DNA of 26,284 bases from an uncultured beta proteobacterium (GTDB lineage: Bacteria > Pseudomonadota > Gammaproteobacteria > Burkholderiales > SG8-39): contig CADEDU010000085.1 in the NCBI GenBank assembly GCA_902826155.1, positions 1 to 26,284 on the forward strand. The letters run 5' to 3'. The translations under genes and the position numbers were made by a program. Shown here in pieces: positions 7,821 to 17,388 of the stretch. Numbering within the stretch: position 1 is the stretch's first letter; every line of letters begins with the position of its first letter. The notes below the pieces were generated by a model. The model had not been told where the DNA came from. It worked only from the letters and a program-made list of their open reading frames with translations, and made no database searches.

Positions 7821-8120
7821 GTGAGCACCAACAAGATCGTTCAGCAAATCACGCTCGGCGCTCGCCATCAACGCATCAAATCGCGTCTGCTGCCGAATCA
7901 CTCCCACGCCGACACCGCCGCTCAACTCGCCATTGCCGAGCGAAGCGCCCAAGGGCCTTACGCCCTGCTTTACCTGGATCGCAACGGCCTGCCGCTGGGC
8001 GAATCACTGCACGAGCGCTTGGCGCTGGCGATCGGTCAGGCTGAATTCGAGTACTGCGTGGCGCCGAACGAGTGGCAACCGCCGCGCGCGGCTAAGCAGC
8101 AAGCGTTCCGGGAGCATTGA
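7821..8120 (+). CDS. Small protein of unknown function, 3' overlap with phoR
   Basis: 99 aa if it starts at the GTG at 7821, which has AAAGGGGA just upstream; the frame is open further upstream to 7716. No family is recognised. The protein is soluble and largely helical by composition, with a block YALLYLDRNGLPLGESLHERLALAIGQAEFEY (split over residues 47-78) that looks like a folded core and a basic tail. The last 29 bases overlap the end of phoR on the other strand. The 173-bp gap before it, from the end of the DUF1045 gene, holds an A+T-richer patch with TTGTTGG and TTGTCGG spaced 10 nt apart (7699-7715); no clear promoter was assigned. Confidence 0.55.
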   Translation: MSTNKIVQQITLGARHQRIKSRLLPNHSHADTAAQLAIAERSAQGPYALLYLDRNGLPLGESLHERLALAIGQAEFEYCVAPNEWQPPRAAKQQAFREH

Positions 8121-9540
8121 CCGGGCGCTGCGGGTCAGTTCCGGAGCCACCCGGCTCCAAGCGCGAAAACGGCCACGCCGCCTCCACGCCGGCCGCGAGC
8201 AGCGCTTCACTCGTCGAGCTCGGCTCCGCGCCTGGCAGGCGCGCGATCACCCGGTAGCGCGGGAACACACAACTGAACTCGCTGCCGCGTTGCGGCGCGG
8301 AGTGCACATCGAGGCGCGCATCGTGTCGGATGAGCACATGGCGCACGATCGCCAGCCCCAGACCGGTGCCGCCTTGTTCGCGTGACCGTCCACGATCGAC
8401 CCGATAGAAGCGCTCGGTGAGACGCGGGATGTGTTCGGCGGCGATGCCGATCCCGTCGTCGCCGACGATGAATCGCCCGCCCTGATCGTCGACTTCCCAG
8501 GTCAGTTCGATCGAGCCACCAGGCTGGGTGTAGCGCACCGCGTTCGACACCAGGTTCGAGAACGCGGTGCGCAACTCGAACCCGTTGCCGCGCAGATCGA
8601 ACCCGGCGGCGCGCGCACTCAACGTATGGCGCTGCTTCGAGAGCGATCGACCTTCATCGAGCAGCTTGTCGATCAGCTCATGCATGTCGATCGCCTCTTC
8701 GTGAGGCGGCGTGTTGCTCGCCTCCAGTCGCGACAGCGTCAGCAGATCGCTCACCAGACGCATCATCCGCTCGGTCTGCTCACGCATCAGCTGCAACTGG
8801 CGCTGCGCGGCAACCGAGTCGACCGGCGCCTCGGTCAGATGTTCGAGGAAGCCGTTCACCACGGTGAGCGGCGTGCGCAGCTCGTGCGACACGTTGGCGA
8901 CGAAATCGCGCCGGATCGTCTCGGTGCGATCGAGCAGCGTGACGTCGCGCGCGAGCATGAGCTTCTCGCTCTCGCCGAACGGCAGCAGCTGGATCGACAG
9001 CACCATCGGCGGGGAATGGTTGGTGCGCAGGACGACCGCACCGGGGGTCGCGGCGATGTCCTTGAGATAGTCGACGAATTCGCCGTAGCGGATCAGGTTG
9101 GTGACCGGCTGGCCGCGATCGCGCGGCACCGAGATGTTGAACTGATGCGCGGCGGCGCGATTGCACCAGTCGATGCGGTTGTTGATGTCGAGGATGATGA
9201 CACCGTCGGGCAGCGCTTCACTCGCACGCGCGACCCGATCGAGCGAGGCTGACAACCGGGCCTGCAGCTGCCGCTCGGCACTGTGCTGACGGTAGATGGT
9301 GGAGAACACATCGTGCCAGGCGCCCTGCGCATTGGGAATCGTCTCGGCACTGGGCTGCTTGAGCCACCATCGCAGCCGGTAGAGCAGCACAAGTTCGAGC
9401 AGCAGCATCGCCAACGCGCCGATGGCGGCGATCGCCCAGCCGTCGACCGGTGCGATCAGCCAGCCCACAAGTGCGCTCAACCCCACCAGCGCGACGATCC
9501 GCAACGACTCGATGGAGCGCAGCGGGATCGGCGCGATCAT
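8092..9540 (-). CDS. phoR: PhoR phosphate-regulon sensor histidine kinase
   Basis: 482 aa. Two N-terminal hydrophobic segments (about residues 14-31 and 35-55) anchor it in the inner membrane, with almost no periplasmic loop, as in PhoR. A PAS domain follows (about 105-200), then the HisKA domain with the phospho-acceptor H219 in VSHELRTP, then HATPase_c with N box (329-337), DDGIGIA (361-367) and GGTGLGLA (390-397). PhoR phosphorylates PhoB when the Pst transporter, through PhoU, reports low phosphate. It is the last gene of the pstC-to-phoR operon, 79 nt after phoB. The C-terminal tail of roughly 50 residues after the ATPase core is proline- and alanine-rich and poorly conserved. Confidence 0.94.
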   Translation of the reverse strand: MIAPIPLRSIESLRIVALVGLSALVGWLIAPVDGWAIAAIGALAMLLLELVLLYRLRWWLKQPSAETIPNAQGAWHDVFSTIYRQHSAERQLQARLSASLDRVARASEALPDGVIILDINNRIDWCNRAAAHQFNISVPRDRGQPVTNLIRYGEFVDYLKDIAATPGAVVLRTNHSPPMVLSIQLLPFGESEKLMLARDVTLLDRTETIRRDFVANVSHELRTPLTVVNGFLEHLTEAPVDSVAAQRQLQLMREQTERMMRLVSDLLTLSRLEASNTPPHEEAIDMHELIDKLLDEGRSLSKQRHTLSARAAGFDLRGNGFELRTAFSNLVSNAVRYTQPGGSIELTWEVDDQGGRFIVGDDGIGIAAEHIPRLTERFYRVDRGRSREQGGTGLGLAIVRHVLIRHDARLDVHSAPQRGSEFSCVFPRYRVIARLPGAEPSSTSEALLAAGVEAAWPFSRLEPGGSGTDPQRPVNAPGTLAA

Positions 9541-9619
9541 GCCGGCAGCCTCCCGCCGTCGGCCGGCGCCTTCGACCGCGATCGGATCGTGGCGAGTTCA
9601 CGCCGGTACCTCGGCACGC

Positions 9620-10327
9620 TCACGACTCGCCACCGGGGCGGCTCAGCCGGTAGCCCACGCCGCGCACCGTCTCGATGAACGCTTCCCCGTCGCTGCCCAG
9701 CGAGCAACGCAGCCGGCGCATGTGCACGTCGACGGTTCGCTCTTCGATCTGACTGTAATCGCCCCACACCTTGGCGAGCAACTGGGTGCGCGTGAACACG
9801 CGGCTCGGATGCGCCATAAGAAAACGCAGCAGCTTGAACTCGGTCGGACTCATCTCCACTGCGCGACCTTCCAGCGTGACCGAGTGCGTCGCGGTATTGA
9901 GCTTCAATCCGCCGACTTCGAGTACCTCGCGCGAGAGCTCCGGCGCGCGCCGACGCAGCACCGCACGCACGCGCGCCACCAGCTCGCGCGGACTGAACGG
10001 CTTGACCAGATAATCGTCGGCTCCGTGCTCGAGTCCCTCGACGCGGTCCGCCTCCTCGGCCTTGGCGGTGACCATGATGATCGGCAGCCGACGGGTGCGG
10101 GTGTCGCCGCGGATCGATCGCGCCAGATCGAGACCGGAACGCCCCGGCAGCATCCAGTCGAGCACCACCACGTCGGGCAGCACTTCCTGCAGCCTGGTCT
10201 GCGCTTCTTCGGCCGACGTGGTGTTGAGCACGCAGAAACCGGCCTCGGTCAGCGTGAACCGGATCAGCTCGACGATCGCCGAGTCGTCCTCGACGACCAG
10301 CACTGTGCTCGCTGCGGTGCCGCTCAT
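9620..10327 (-). CDS. phoB: PhoB phosphate-regulon response regulator
   Basis: 235 aa OmpR/PhoB-type regulator. The receiver domain has acidic residues E13-D14-D15, phospho-acceptor D57 (LDWMLPG), T87 and K109 (LVKPFSPREL). The C-terminal winged helix carries the recognition segment ERTVDVHMRRLR, typical of PhoB. It lies between phoU (7 nt away) and phoR, so it is the cognate partner of PhoR. Phosphorylated PhoB binds Pho boxes and recruits sigma-70 RNA polymerase; the Pho-box-like sites in this window are its likely targets. A second, similar regulator is encoded at 16687-17388. Confidence 0.96.
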   Translation of the reverse strand: MSGTAASTVLVVEDDSAIVELIRFTLTEAGFCVLNTTSAEEAQTRLQEVLPDVVVLDWMLPGRSGLDLARSIRGDTRTRRLPIIMVTAKAEEADRVEGLEHGADDYLVKPFSPRELVARVRAVLRRRAPELSREVLEVGGLKLNTATHSVTLEGRAVEMSPTEFKLLRFLMAHPSRVFTRTQLLAKVWGDYSQIEERTVDVHMRRLRCSLGSDGEAFIETVRGVGYRLSRPGGES

Positions 10328-10334
10328 CCGATCC

Positions 10335-11033
10335 TCAGTTCGCAGTCTCCGAACGCGCGCTCTTGCTGTGGCGCACGTCGGTGCCCTCGGCGATATAGAT
10401 CACGTACTGCGCGATGTTCTTTGCATGATCGCCGATACGCTCGATCGCCTTGGCGATCCACACGATGTCGAGTGCGGTCGAGATAGTGCGCGGGTCTTCC
10501 ATCATGAAGGTCACCAGTTGACGCAGCACGCCGCGGAACTCGTTGTCGAGTGCGGCATCCTCGCGGATGATCGAGTGCGCCTCCTGCGTGTCGCGCCGCG
10601 CGTACGCATCGAGCGCCCGGCGCAGCATCGATACCGCGCGATCGGCGCAGTGGGTCACGTCGGTGAGCCGCGGCATCGGCACCCGCTCGCGCTCCAGGAT
10701 CTGCTTGCCCATGCGTGCGATCTTGTGCGCTTCGTCACCGATGCGCTCCAGATCGGTCACGGTCTTGGCCACCGAAAACAGCAGCCGCAGGTCGCCCGCC
10801 GTGGGCTGACGCCGCGCGATGATGTGCGCGCAGTCGTCGTCGATGGCGACTTCGAGTTCGTTGACGGAAGTCTCGGCGGCAAGCACCCGGTCGAGCCCTT
10901 CGAAATCGTTGTGCGCGAAGCTGCGCACCGCATCGATCACCTGGCGCTCGACCAGGCCACCCATCTGCAGCACCTTGGTGACGATCGCATCGAGATCCGT
11001 GTCGTACTGCCGGGATATGTGCTCGCTGGCCAT
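10335..11033 (-). CDS. phoU: PhoU phosphate signalling protein
   Basis: 232 aa from the ATG at 11033 (MASEHISRQYDTDLDAI). The open frame extends far upstream into pstB, but that part has no similarity and is out of register with the family. PhoU has two three-helix bundles; both metal-site repeats are visible, TDLERIGDEAHKIA in the first half and KAIERIGDHAKNIAQ in the second. It links the Pst transporter to PhoR and keeps the Pho regulon off when phosphate is plentiful. It lies 35 nt after pstB and 7 nt before phoB. Confidence 0.96.
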   Translation of the reverse strand: MASEHISRQYDTDLDAIVTKVLQMGGLVERQVIDAVRSFAHNDFEGLDRVLAAETSVNELEVAIDDDCAHIIARRQPTAGDLRLLFSVAKTVTDLERIGDEAHKIARMGKQILERERVPMPRLTDVTHCADRAVSMLRRALDAYARRDTQEAHSIIREDAALDNEFRGVLRQLVTFMMEDPRTISTALDIVWIAKAIERIGDHAKNIAQYVIYIAEGTDVRHSKSARSETAN

Positions 11034-11068
11034 CGATCGCTCCTCGAGTTGCCGTGCGCCCGGCCCGC

Positions 11069-11860
11069 TCAGCCGAAGCGCCCGGTGATGTACGCCTCGG
11101 TCTGCTTGTGCTTGGGCTTGATGAACAGATCGTCGGTCCAGCCGAACTCGATCAGCTTGCCCAGATACATGTAGGCGGTGAAGTCCGACACGCGTGCCGC
11201 CTGCTGCATGTTGTGCGTGACGATGAGGATCGTGACGCGGCTCTTCAGCTCGGCGATCAATTCCTCGATCGCTCCGGTGGCGATCGGATCGAGCGCGGAA
11301 GTCGGCTCGTCGAACAACAGGATCTCCGGATCGGTGGCGAGCGCCCGCGCGATGCAAAGCCGCTGTTGCTGCCCGCCCGAGAGATCCGAAGCCAGCTCGT
11401 TCAGACGATCCTTCACTTCGTTCCACAAGGCGGCAGCGCGCAGCGCCTGCTCCACCTTCTCGGCGAGCACGGCACGCTTGGTTACCCCGCGCACCCGCAG
11501 CCCGTAGGCGACGTTCTCGAACACCGACTTGGGAAATGGATTGGGCTTCTGGAACACCATCGACAGGCGCATGCGCACCTCGACCGGATCGACCCTTTCG
11601 TCGAGCAGGTCGACATCGTCGGGATACAGCCTGATCTTGCCGTCGTAGCGGTTGCCCGGATACAGGTCGTGCATGCGGTTGAAGCAGCGCAGGAACGTCG
11701 ATTTGCCGCAGCCCGATGGCCCGATCAGCGCGGTGACCCGCTTGTCGAAGATCGGCATGTCGATGCTCTCGAGCGCCTGCTTCTCGCCATAGTAGAAATT
11801 CAATGCCTGCGACTTCGCCTTGAGAGGCAGGGTTTCCAGACTCGGTTTCGGGGTGGTCAT
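11069..11860 (-). CDS. pstB: PstB phosphate ABC transporter ATPase
   Basis: 263 aa. Walker A is GPSGCGKST (47-55), with the PstB-type NRMHDL just after it. The Q-loop segment is [21 protein letters not shown], the signature [16 protein letters not shown] (from 159), Walker [13 protein letters not shown] (from 180), and the H-loop [13 protein letters not shown], all diagnostic of PstB. It powers high-affinity phosphate import through PstA and PstC. It lies 21 nt after pstA and 35 nt before phoU. Confidence 0.97.
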   Translation of the reverse strand: MTTPKPSLETLPLKAKSQALNFYYGEKQALESIDMPIFDKRVTALIGPSGCGKSTFLRCFNRMHDLYPGNRYDGKIRLYPDDVDLLDERVDPVEVRMRLSMVFQKPNPFPKSVFENVAYGLRVRGVTKRAVLAEKVEQALRAAALWNEVKDRLNELASDLSGGQQQRLCIARALATDPEILLFDEPTSALDPIATGAIEELIAELKSRVTILIVTHNMQQAARVSDFTAYMYLGKLIEFGWTDDLFIKPKHKQTEAYITGRFG

Positions 11861-11881
11861 GCGATCGGGCCTACCTCGGGT

Positions 11882-12820
11882 CTACCATTTGATCGAGCGG
11901 CGCAGGCGATAGCGCAGGTAGATCGCCAGAGCGTTCATGCTCAGCGTCATCAGCACCAGCACGAACGCTGCTGCGGCGGCGTTGGCATGGAAATCCTGCC
12001 CGGGGCGCGAGGTCCAGTTGAAGATCTGGATCGGCATCACCGTGAACGGCGCCGACAGCCACTCGAACGACACGAACGGAAAGGTCGGCGTGACCGGCGC
12101 CGGCGGCAGGAACGCGATGAAGGTGAGCGCCCCGATGGTGATGATCGGCGCGGTCTCGCCGATGGCGCGAGCCATGCCGATGATCACGCCGGTGAGGATC
12201 CCCGGGAAGGCATAAGGCACGATGTGGTCCTTCACCATCTGCCACTTGGTCGCGCCCAGCGCGTACGCACCCTCGCGGATGCTGCCGGGAATCGAGCGGA
12301 TCGCCTCGCGCGTGGCAACGATCACGATCGGCAGGATCAGCAGCGCCAGCGTGAGCCCGGCGGTCAGCACGCTCTGCCCCAGGCCGAAGGCGTACACGAA
12401 CAGTCCGAGCGCGAGCAGGCCGTAGATGATCGAGGGCACGCCCGCGAGGTTCGAGATGTTGATCTCGATGATGTCGGTGATCCAGCTGCGCGGGGCGTAT
12501 TCCTCGAGATAGATGCCCGCGGCCACGCCCAGCGGCACTGCCACCACCGCGGTGACGAACATCACCAGGATCGTGCCGACCCACGCCGACAGGATCCCTG
12601 CATCGCCCGCACGCCGCGACGGAAACTCGGTGAAGAACTTCGCGCTCAGCCGCGGAAAGCCATCGATCACCATGTCGATGAACAACGCGAGAAACGTCAG
12701 CACGCCGATGCCGAGCGCGACGATACCCAGGATGACGAACACCAGGTCCCAGCGTTTCTGCTTCGCGATCAACGCGCGAATGCTCGATACGTCCCGGGCC
12801 GGGTCGATGGCGGCATGCAT
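11882..12820 (-). CDS. pstA: PstA phosphate ABC transporter permease
   Basis: 312 aa inner-membrane protein with about six hydrophobic helices, the first near residues 24-50. The coupling (EAA) loop is seen as SIREGAYALGATKWQMVKDHIVPYAFPG, followed by GARAIGETAPI-type sequence (MARAIGETAPIITIGA), which is characteristic of PstA. With PstC it forms the phosphate channel. The ATG at 12820 gives a hydrophilic N-terminus of about 23 residues. It lies 18 nt after pstC and 21 nt before pstB. Confidence 0.95.
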   Translation of the reverse strand: MHAAIDPARDVSSIRALIAKQKRWDLVFVILGIVALGIGVLTFLALFIDMVIDGFPRLSAKFFTEFPSRRAGDAGILSAWVGTILVMFVTAVVAVPLGVAAGIYLEEYAPRSWITDIIEINISNLAGVPSIIYGLLALGLFVYAFGLGQSVLTAGLTLALLILPIVIVATREAIRSIPGSIREGAYALGATKWQMVKDHIVPYAFPGILTGVIIGMARAIGETAPIITIGALTFIAFLPPAPVTPTFPFVSFEWLSAPFTVMPIQIFNWTSRPGQDFHANAAAAAFVLVLMTLSMNALAIYLRYRLRRSIKW

Positions 12821-12838
12821 GTCTGCGGAGTCCCTGTG

Positions 12839-13792
<954 letters not shown>

Positions 13793-13910
13793 TTCAATCC
13801 CCCGCGTGCGTGATGCGGCTCGCGCAGACCCGCACCACAAGGGATGCGTCCTGCGCCGGACGCGTCGTAACGCTCTTGGTCAGTCGATCGACGCAGTGTG
13901 GCGCTCGAAT

Positions 13911-13928
13911 ATGACACTTCGATGAACC
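13911..13928 (-). promoter_or_regulatory. Pho box of the pstC operon
   Basis: On the - strand, GGTTCAT-CGAA-GTGTCAT. The second half-site matches the PhoB consensus at 6 of 7 positions and the first at 4 of 7. The first half-site is identical to that before phnG. Ten nt downstream is CACACT, a weak -10 that keeps A2, A4 and T6. Confidence 0.6.
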
Positions 13929-13976
13929 GCACCTGCTCATCCCGAGTGGGTTCGTCGCTCTGCCCGCGTTCAGGCC

Positions 13977-14010
13977 TTGTCATGCTGCGGTAATGCAATC
14001 GCGATCCAAT
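13977..14010 (+). promoter_or_regulatory. Candidate Pho box before sixA
   Basis: TTGTCAT-GCTG-CGGTAAT (13977-13994) matches the two PhoB half-sites at 6 and 5 of 7 positions. TCCAAT (14005-14010) sits 10 nt downstream as a weak -10. It faces away from the pstC box, so the 255-bp spacer would hold divergent Pho promoters. Confidence 0.4.
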
Positions 14011-14014
14011 TTTC

Positions 14015-14034
14015 CCGGAGGTAACCGGAGATAA
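14015..14034 (+). repeat. Tandem 10-bp repeat with two Shine-Dalgarno-like cores
   Basis: CCGGAGGTAA is followed directly by CCGGAGATAA, identical at 9 of 10 positions. Both contain GGAG. The annotated sixA ATG lies 13 nt beyond the second copy, too far for ideal spacing from either core, so the role is unclear. Confidence 0.45.
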
Positions 14035-14047
14035 CTTTGGGTCGGCC

Positions 14048-14500
14048 ATGAACCTGCTGCTCTGGCGTCACGCGACGACGAACGAACCCGAAGACGGTCA
14101 GGAGCCGGTGTTGAGCAGCCGCGGGCGACGTCAGGCCACGCTGGTGGCGGCTTGGTTGCAATCGAAACTCCCGGCCGACTACTCGGTGCTCGTCAGTCCG
14201 ACGTTGCGTACGCAGCAAACCGCACGCGCCCTCACTGATGAGTTCGAACTGTGCGAAGAGACCGGCCCGGTCGCGACACCCGCGTCCATCCTGTCGGCGG
14301 TGTCATGGCCCGATCAGCGCGGCACCACGATCGTGGTCGGACATCAGCCGACGCTCGGCCATGTCGCCTCGTTCCTGCTGTTCGGCAGCGAAGTGCCGGT
14401 CTCGATCAAGAAAGGCGCGCTGTGGTGGATCGCCAGTCGCGACCGCGAAGATCGGCTGCAGAACGTGCTGCGCGCGGTGATCACTCCAGACTTGCTGTAG
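14048..14500 (+). CDS. sixA: SixA-type phosphohistidine phosphatase
   Basis: 150 aa, a short histidine-phosphatase-superfamily protein. The catalytic block is LLLWRHATT with R7 and H8; the later catalytic histidine is H99 in VVGHQPTLGHVA, typical of SixA. The second position after the His is Ala rather than Gly, as in SixA proteins. SixA removes phosphate from histidine phosphotransfer proteins and, in E. coli, from a nitrogen-branch PTS component. It lies between the pst and olsB genes; its target here is unknown. The ATG at 14048 begins the conserved domain directly. A Pho-box-like site is upstream. Confidence 0.85.
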   Translation: MNLLLWRHATTNEPEDGQEPVLSSRGRRQATLVAAWLQSKLPADYSVLVSPTLRTQQTARALTDEFELCEETGPVATPASILSAVSWPDQRGTTIVVGHQPTLGHVASFLLFGSEVPVSIKKGALWWIASRDREDRLQNVLRAVITPDLL

Positions 14501-14524
14501 CGTCGCGCGGCCGTAGCGTCGCGC

Positions 14525-14553
14525 GTGTCATGCAATGTTCATCAACCTGCAAT
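14525..14553 (+). promoter_or_regulatory. Three-half-site Pho box before the olsB-like gene
   Basis: Three direct repeats at exact 11-bp spacing: GTGTCAT (14525-14531), TGTTCAT (14536-14542) and CTGCAAT (14547-14553), matching the CTGTCAT consensus at 6, 4 and 5 of 7 positions. They lie 61 nt before the ATG. No clear -10 was found 10 nt downstream. Confidence 0.5.
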
Positions 14554-14613
14554 GCGCGCGTCACGTCGCCGTCCTACCGTTGCAATCGGGAGCTGCTTCA
14601 ACGGAGGAAGGTC

Positions 14614-15462
14614 ATGAGCATGAGCGCATCGGCAGTCCGATCCAACCCGAATCAACTGCAGGAAACCGCGACGCCCCAGCACGCGGAGTCGCCCGCGACC
14701 CGACGTGAAGGGTCGCTGTCGTTGAACGTCGTCTGCACGCGCAGCGAACTGCTCGAGGTGCAGCGGCTGCGCGAGCGCGCAAGTGCGGCGGAGTTCGCCG
14801 TGCGGCATGCAGGCCCGATCACCGGCGTGCAGGCCGATGTGCTCGACGCCTTTTGCGATCACCTGCTGGTCCGCGATGCACTCGACGGCCACGCCGTGGG
14901 CACCTGCCGCATGCTGCGACCGGAACTGGCCGCCGCGCTTGGTGGCTACGAGGCCGAACGCCGATTCGATCTGTCTCGACTGCACGCGCTGCGTCCGCGA
15001 CTGGTGGAAATGAGCCACGCGTGCATCGCGCCGGATCGGCAGAGCGGTGCGGTGCTGCGGCTGCTATGGGCCGGGATCGCGCGCTTCATGCTGGAGAACG
15101 GCTACGCGCACCTCATTGGCGCCACGCGCATCGGCACGGGCGATGGCGGTCATCACGCGGCGAGTGTGTTCTGGGCGTTGTATCCACGGTTCGCGACTGC
15201 GGGCACCTACGCCACGCACCCGCTGGACGTCTTCGCGCTCGATCAGACCGTGCCCTACCTCGATCCGAATATCCCGGCGCTGACTCGCGGCTACCTGCGC
15301 AGTGGCGCACGGATCTGCGGCATGCCGGCCTGGGATCAACAGTTGCGCGCCGCCGAACTGCTGATGCTCCTCGACATGAAGGATCTGCCATTGCGCGTCG
15401 CGCGCCATGCCGGCCCAGGTGATCGATTGCACGCGTCGCGCACCTTGCCGATCGCAGCCTGA
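14614..15462 (+). CDS. olsB: OlsB-type L-ornithine N-acyltransferase (GNAT fold)
   Basis: 282 aa from the ATG at 14614, which follows GGAGGAAG; the frame is open upstream over sixA without similarity. The family (hemolysin-like acetyltransferase, Acetyltransf_5) is shown by FCDHLLVRD (80-88), VGTCRML (95-101), ERRFDLSRL (115-123), EMSHACIAPDRQSG (132-145), LLWAGIARFML (150-160) and HLIGATRIG (166-174). OlsB transfers a 3-hydroxyacyl group from acyl carrier protein to ornithine, the first step of phosphorus-free ornithine lipids, induced by phosphate starvation in several bacteria. OlsA, the second acyltransferase, is not in the window. Residues 1-35 are polar and probably disordered. Substrate is inferred from family. 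Confidence 0.8.
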   Translation: MSMSASAVRSNPNQLQETATPQHAESPATRREGSLSLNVVCTRSELLEVQRLRERASAAEFAVRHAGPITGVQADVLDAFCDHLLVRDALDGHAVGTCRMLRPELAAALGGYEAERRFDLSRLHALRPRLVEMSHACIAPDRQSGAVLRLLWAGIARFMLENGYAHLIGATRIGTGDGGHHAASVFWALYPRFATAGTYATHPLDVFALDQTVPYLDPNIPALTRGYLRSGARICGMPAWDQQLRAAELLMLLDMKDLPLRVARHAGPGDRLHASRTLPIAA

Positions 15463-15484
15463 GCAGGGCGGATCCGCCACGCTC
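15461..15484. repeat. Palindromic hairpin after olsB
   Basis: GGCGGATCCGCC (15467-15478) is a perfect 12-bp palindrome, flanked by complementary GAGC (15461-15464) and GCTC (15481-15484). It begins at the olsB stop codon. It may slow or end transcription or protect the 3' end, but no T-tract follows. Confidence 0.35.
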
Positions 15485-15519
15485 TGGTGCGTGAGCGAGG
15501 CATCGATCCCGCCGCGCTC

Positions 15520-15553
15520 TTGTAATACGCCGGACATATTCGATGCCTACATT
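15520..15553 (+). promoter_or_regulatory. Pho box and -10 of pstS
   Basis: TTGTAAT-ACGC-CGGACAT (15520-15537) matches both PhoB half-sites at 5 of 7. TACATT (15548-15553), a fair -10 with T1, A2, A4 and T6, lies exactly 10 nt downstream. The half-sites are degenerate; the spacing to the -10 is the main support. Confidence 0.45.
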
Positions 15554-15587
15554 GCGCATCGCTTGCTCATCCATCAGGAGTCACACC

Positions 15588-16592
<1,005 letters not shown>

Positions 16593-16608
16593 CAAACGAA
16601 GTCAAAGC

Positions 16609-16650
16609 GCTCGCGCACCGCCGCCTGACGAAGGCTCGCGGTGGGCGAGC
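16609..16650. repeat. Imperfect 13-bp inverted repeat between pstS and the second phoB
   Basis: The arms at 16609-16621 and 16638-16650 pair at 12 of 13 positions around a 16-nt loop. The repeat begins 16 nt after the pstS stop. It is strongly G+C-rich but has no T-tract, so it may attenuate read-through or stabilise pstS mRNA rather than fully terminate. Confidence 0.5.
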
Positions 16651-16686
16651 AGCACCGACCAGGGGCCAGCGACGACAGGTGACGAT

Positions 16687-17388
16687 GTGATCCGCGTGCA
16701 AGTGTTGGTGGTCGAGGACGACCCCGCGATCGGCGAGCTCATCCAGTTCACCTTGGAGCAGGCAGGCTACAGCGTCACCCGGGCCGAATCCGCCGAGCAG
16801 GCGCTGCGGCTCGTGCGCACCGTGGTGCCTGCGGTGGCCGTCGTCGACTGGATGTTGCCCGGCATGCCTGGCGTCTCATTGGTGCGGCAACTGCGCCAGC
16901 AGGAACGCACCAGCGAGCTGTCGATCATCATGGTCACCGCCCGCGCCGAGGAGACCGATCGCATCACCGGTCTGGATCACGGCGCCGACGATTACATCGC
17001 CAAGCCGTTCAGCCCGCGTGAACTGGTGGCGCGCGTGCGTGCACTGGTGCGACGCCGCTCGCCGGAAAGCTCCGACGAGGTGCTGAGCTGCGGGCCGCTG
17101 CGCCTCGATCCGACCACTTACGAGGTGACGGTCGATGGCCGGCGTCTGGAAATGCGGCTGGTGGAGTTCAAGCTGCTGCGCCTGCTGATGGCGTACCCGG
17201 AGCGCGTGTTCTCGCGCACCGATCTGCTCGATCGCGTCTGGGGCGACCACGTCTTCATCGAGGAACGCACGGTCGACGTGCACATCCGACGCCTGCGTCT
17301 GAGCCTTGGTCAGGAACTGCGCGACATGATCGTCACGGTGCGCAGCGGCGGCTACAAACTGACGGCCACCGCGGAAGCCGAGCGCTGA
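16687..17388 (+). CDS. Second PhoB-type response regulator, no adjacent kinase
   Basis: 233 aa from a GTG at 16687, 94 nt after pstS. The receiver has E10-D11-D12, phospho-acceptor D54 (VDWMLPGMPG), T84 and K106 (IAKPFSPREL). The winged-helix part carries EERTVDVHIRRLR, almost the same recognition segment as PhoB at 9620-10327, so it may bind the same Pho boxes. The two proteins are clear paralogues but differ at many positions. No histidine kinase is adjacent, so PhoR may serve both. It is convergent with ptxD, and their 3' ends overlap by 37 bp. Its role could be phosphite- or pstS-linked; that is inference. Confidence 0.9.
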   Translation: MIRVQVLVVEDDPAIGELIQFTLEQAGYSVTRAESAEQALRLVRTVVPAVAVVDWMLPGMPGVSLVRQLRQQERTSELSIIMVTARAEETDRITGLDHGADDYIAKPFSPRELVARVRALVRRRSPESSDEVLSCGPLRLDPTTYEVTVDGRRLEMRLVEFKLLRLLMAYPERVFSRTDLLDRVWGDHVFIEERTVDVHIRRLRLSLGQELRDMIVTVRSGGYKLTATAEAER

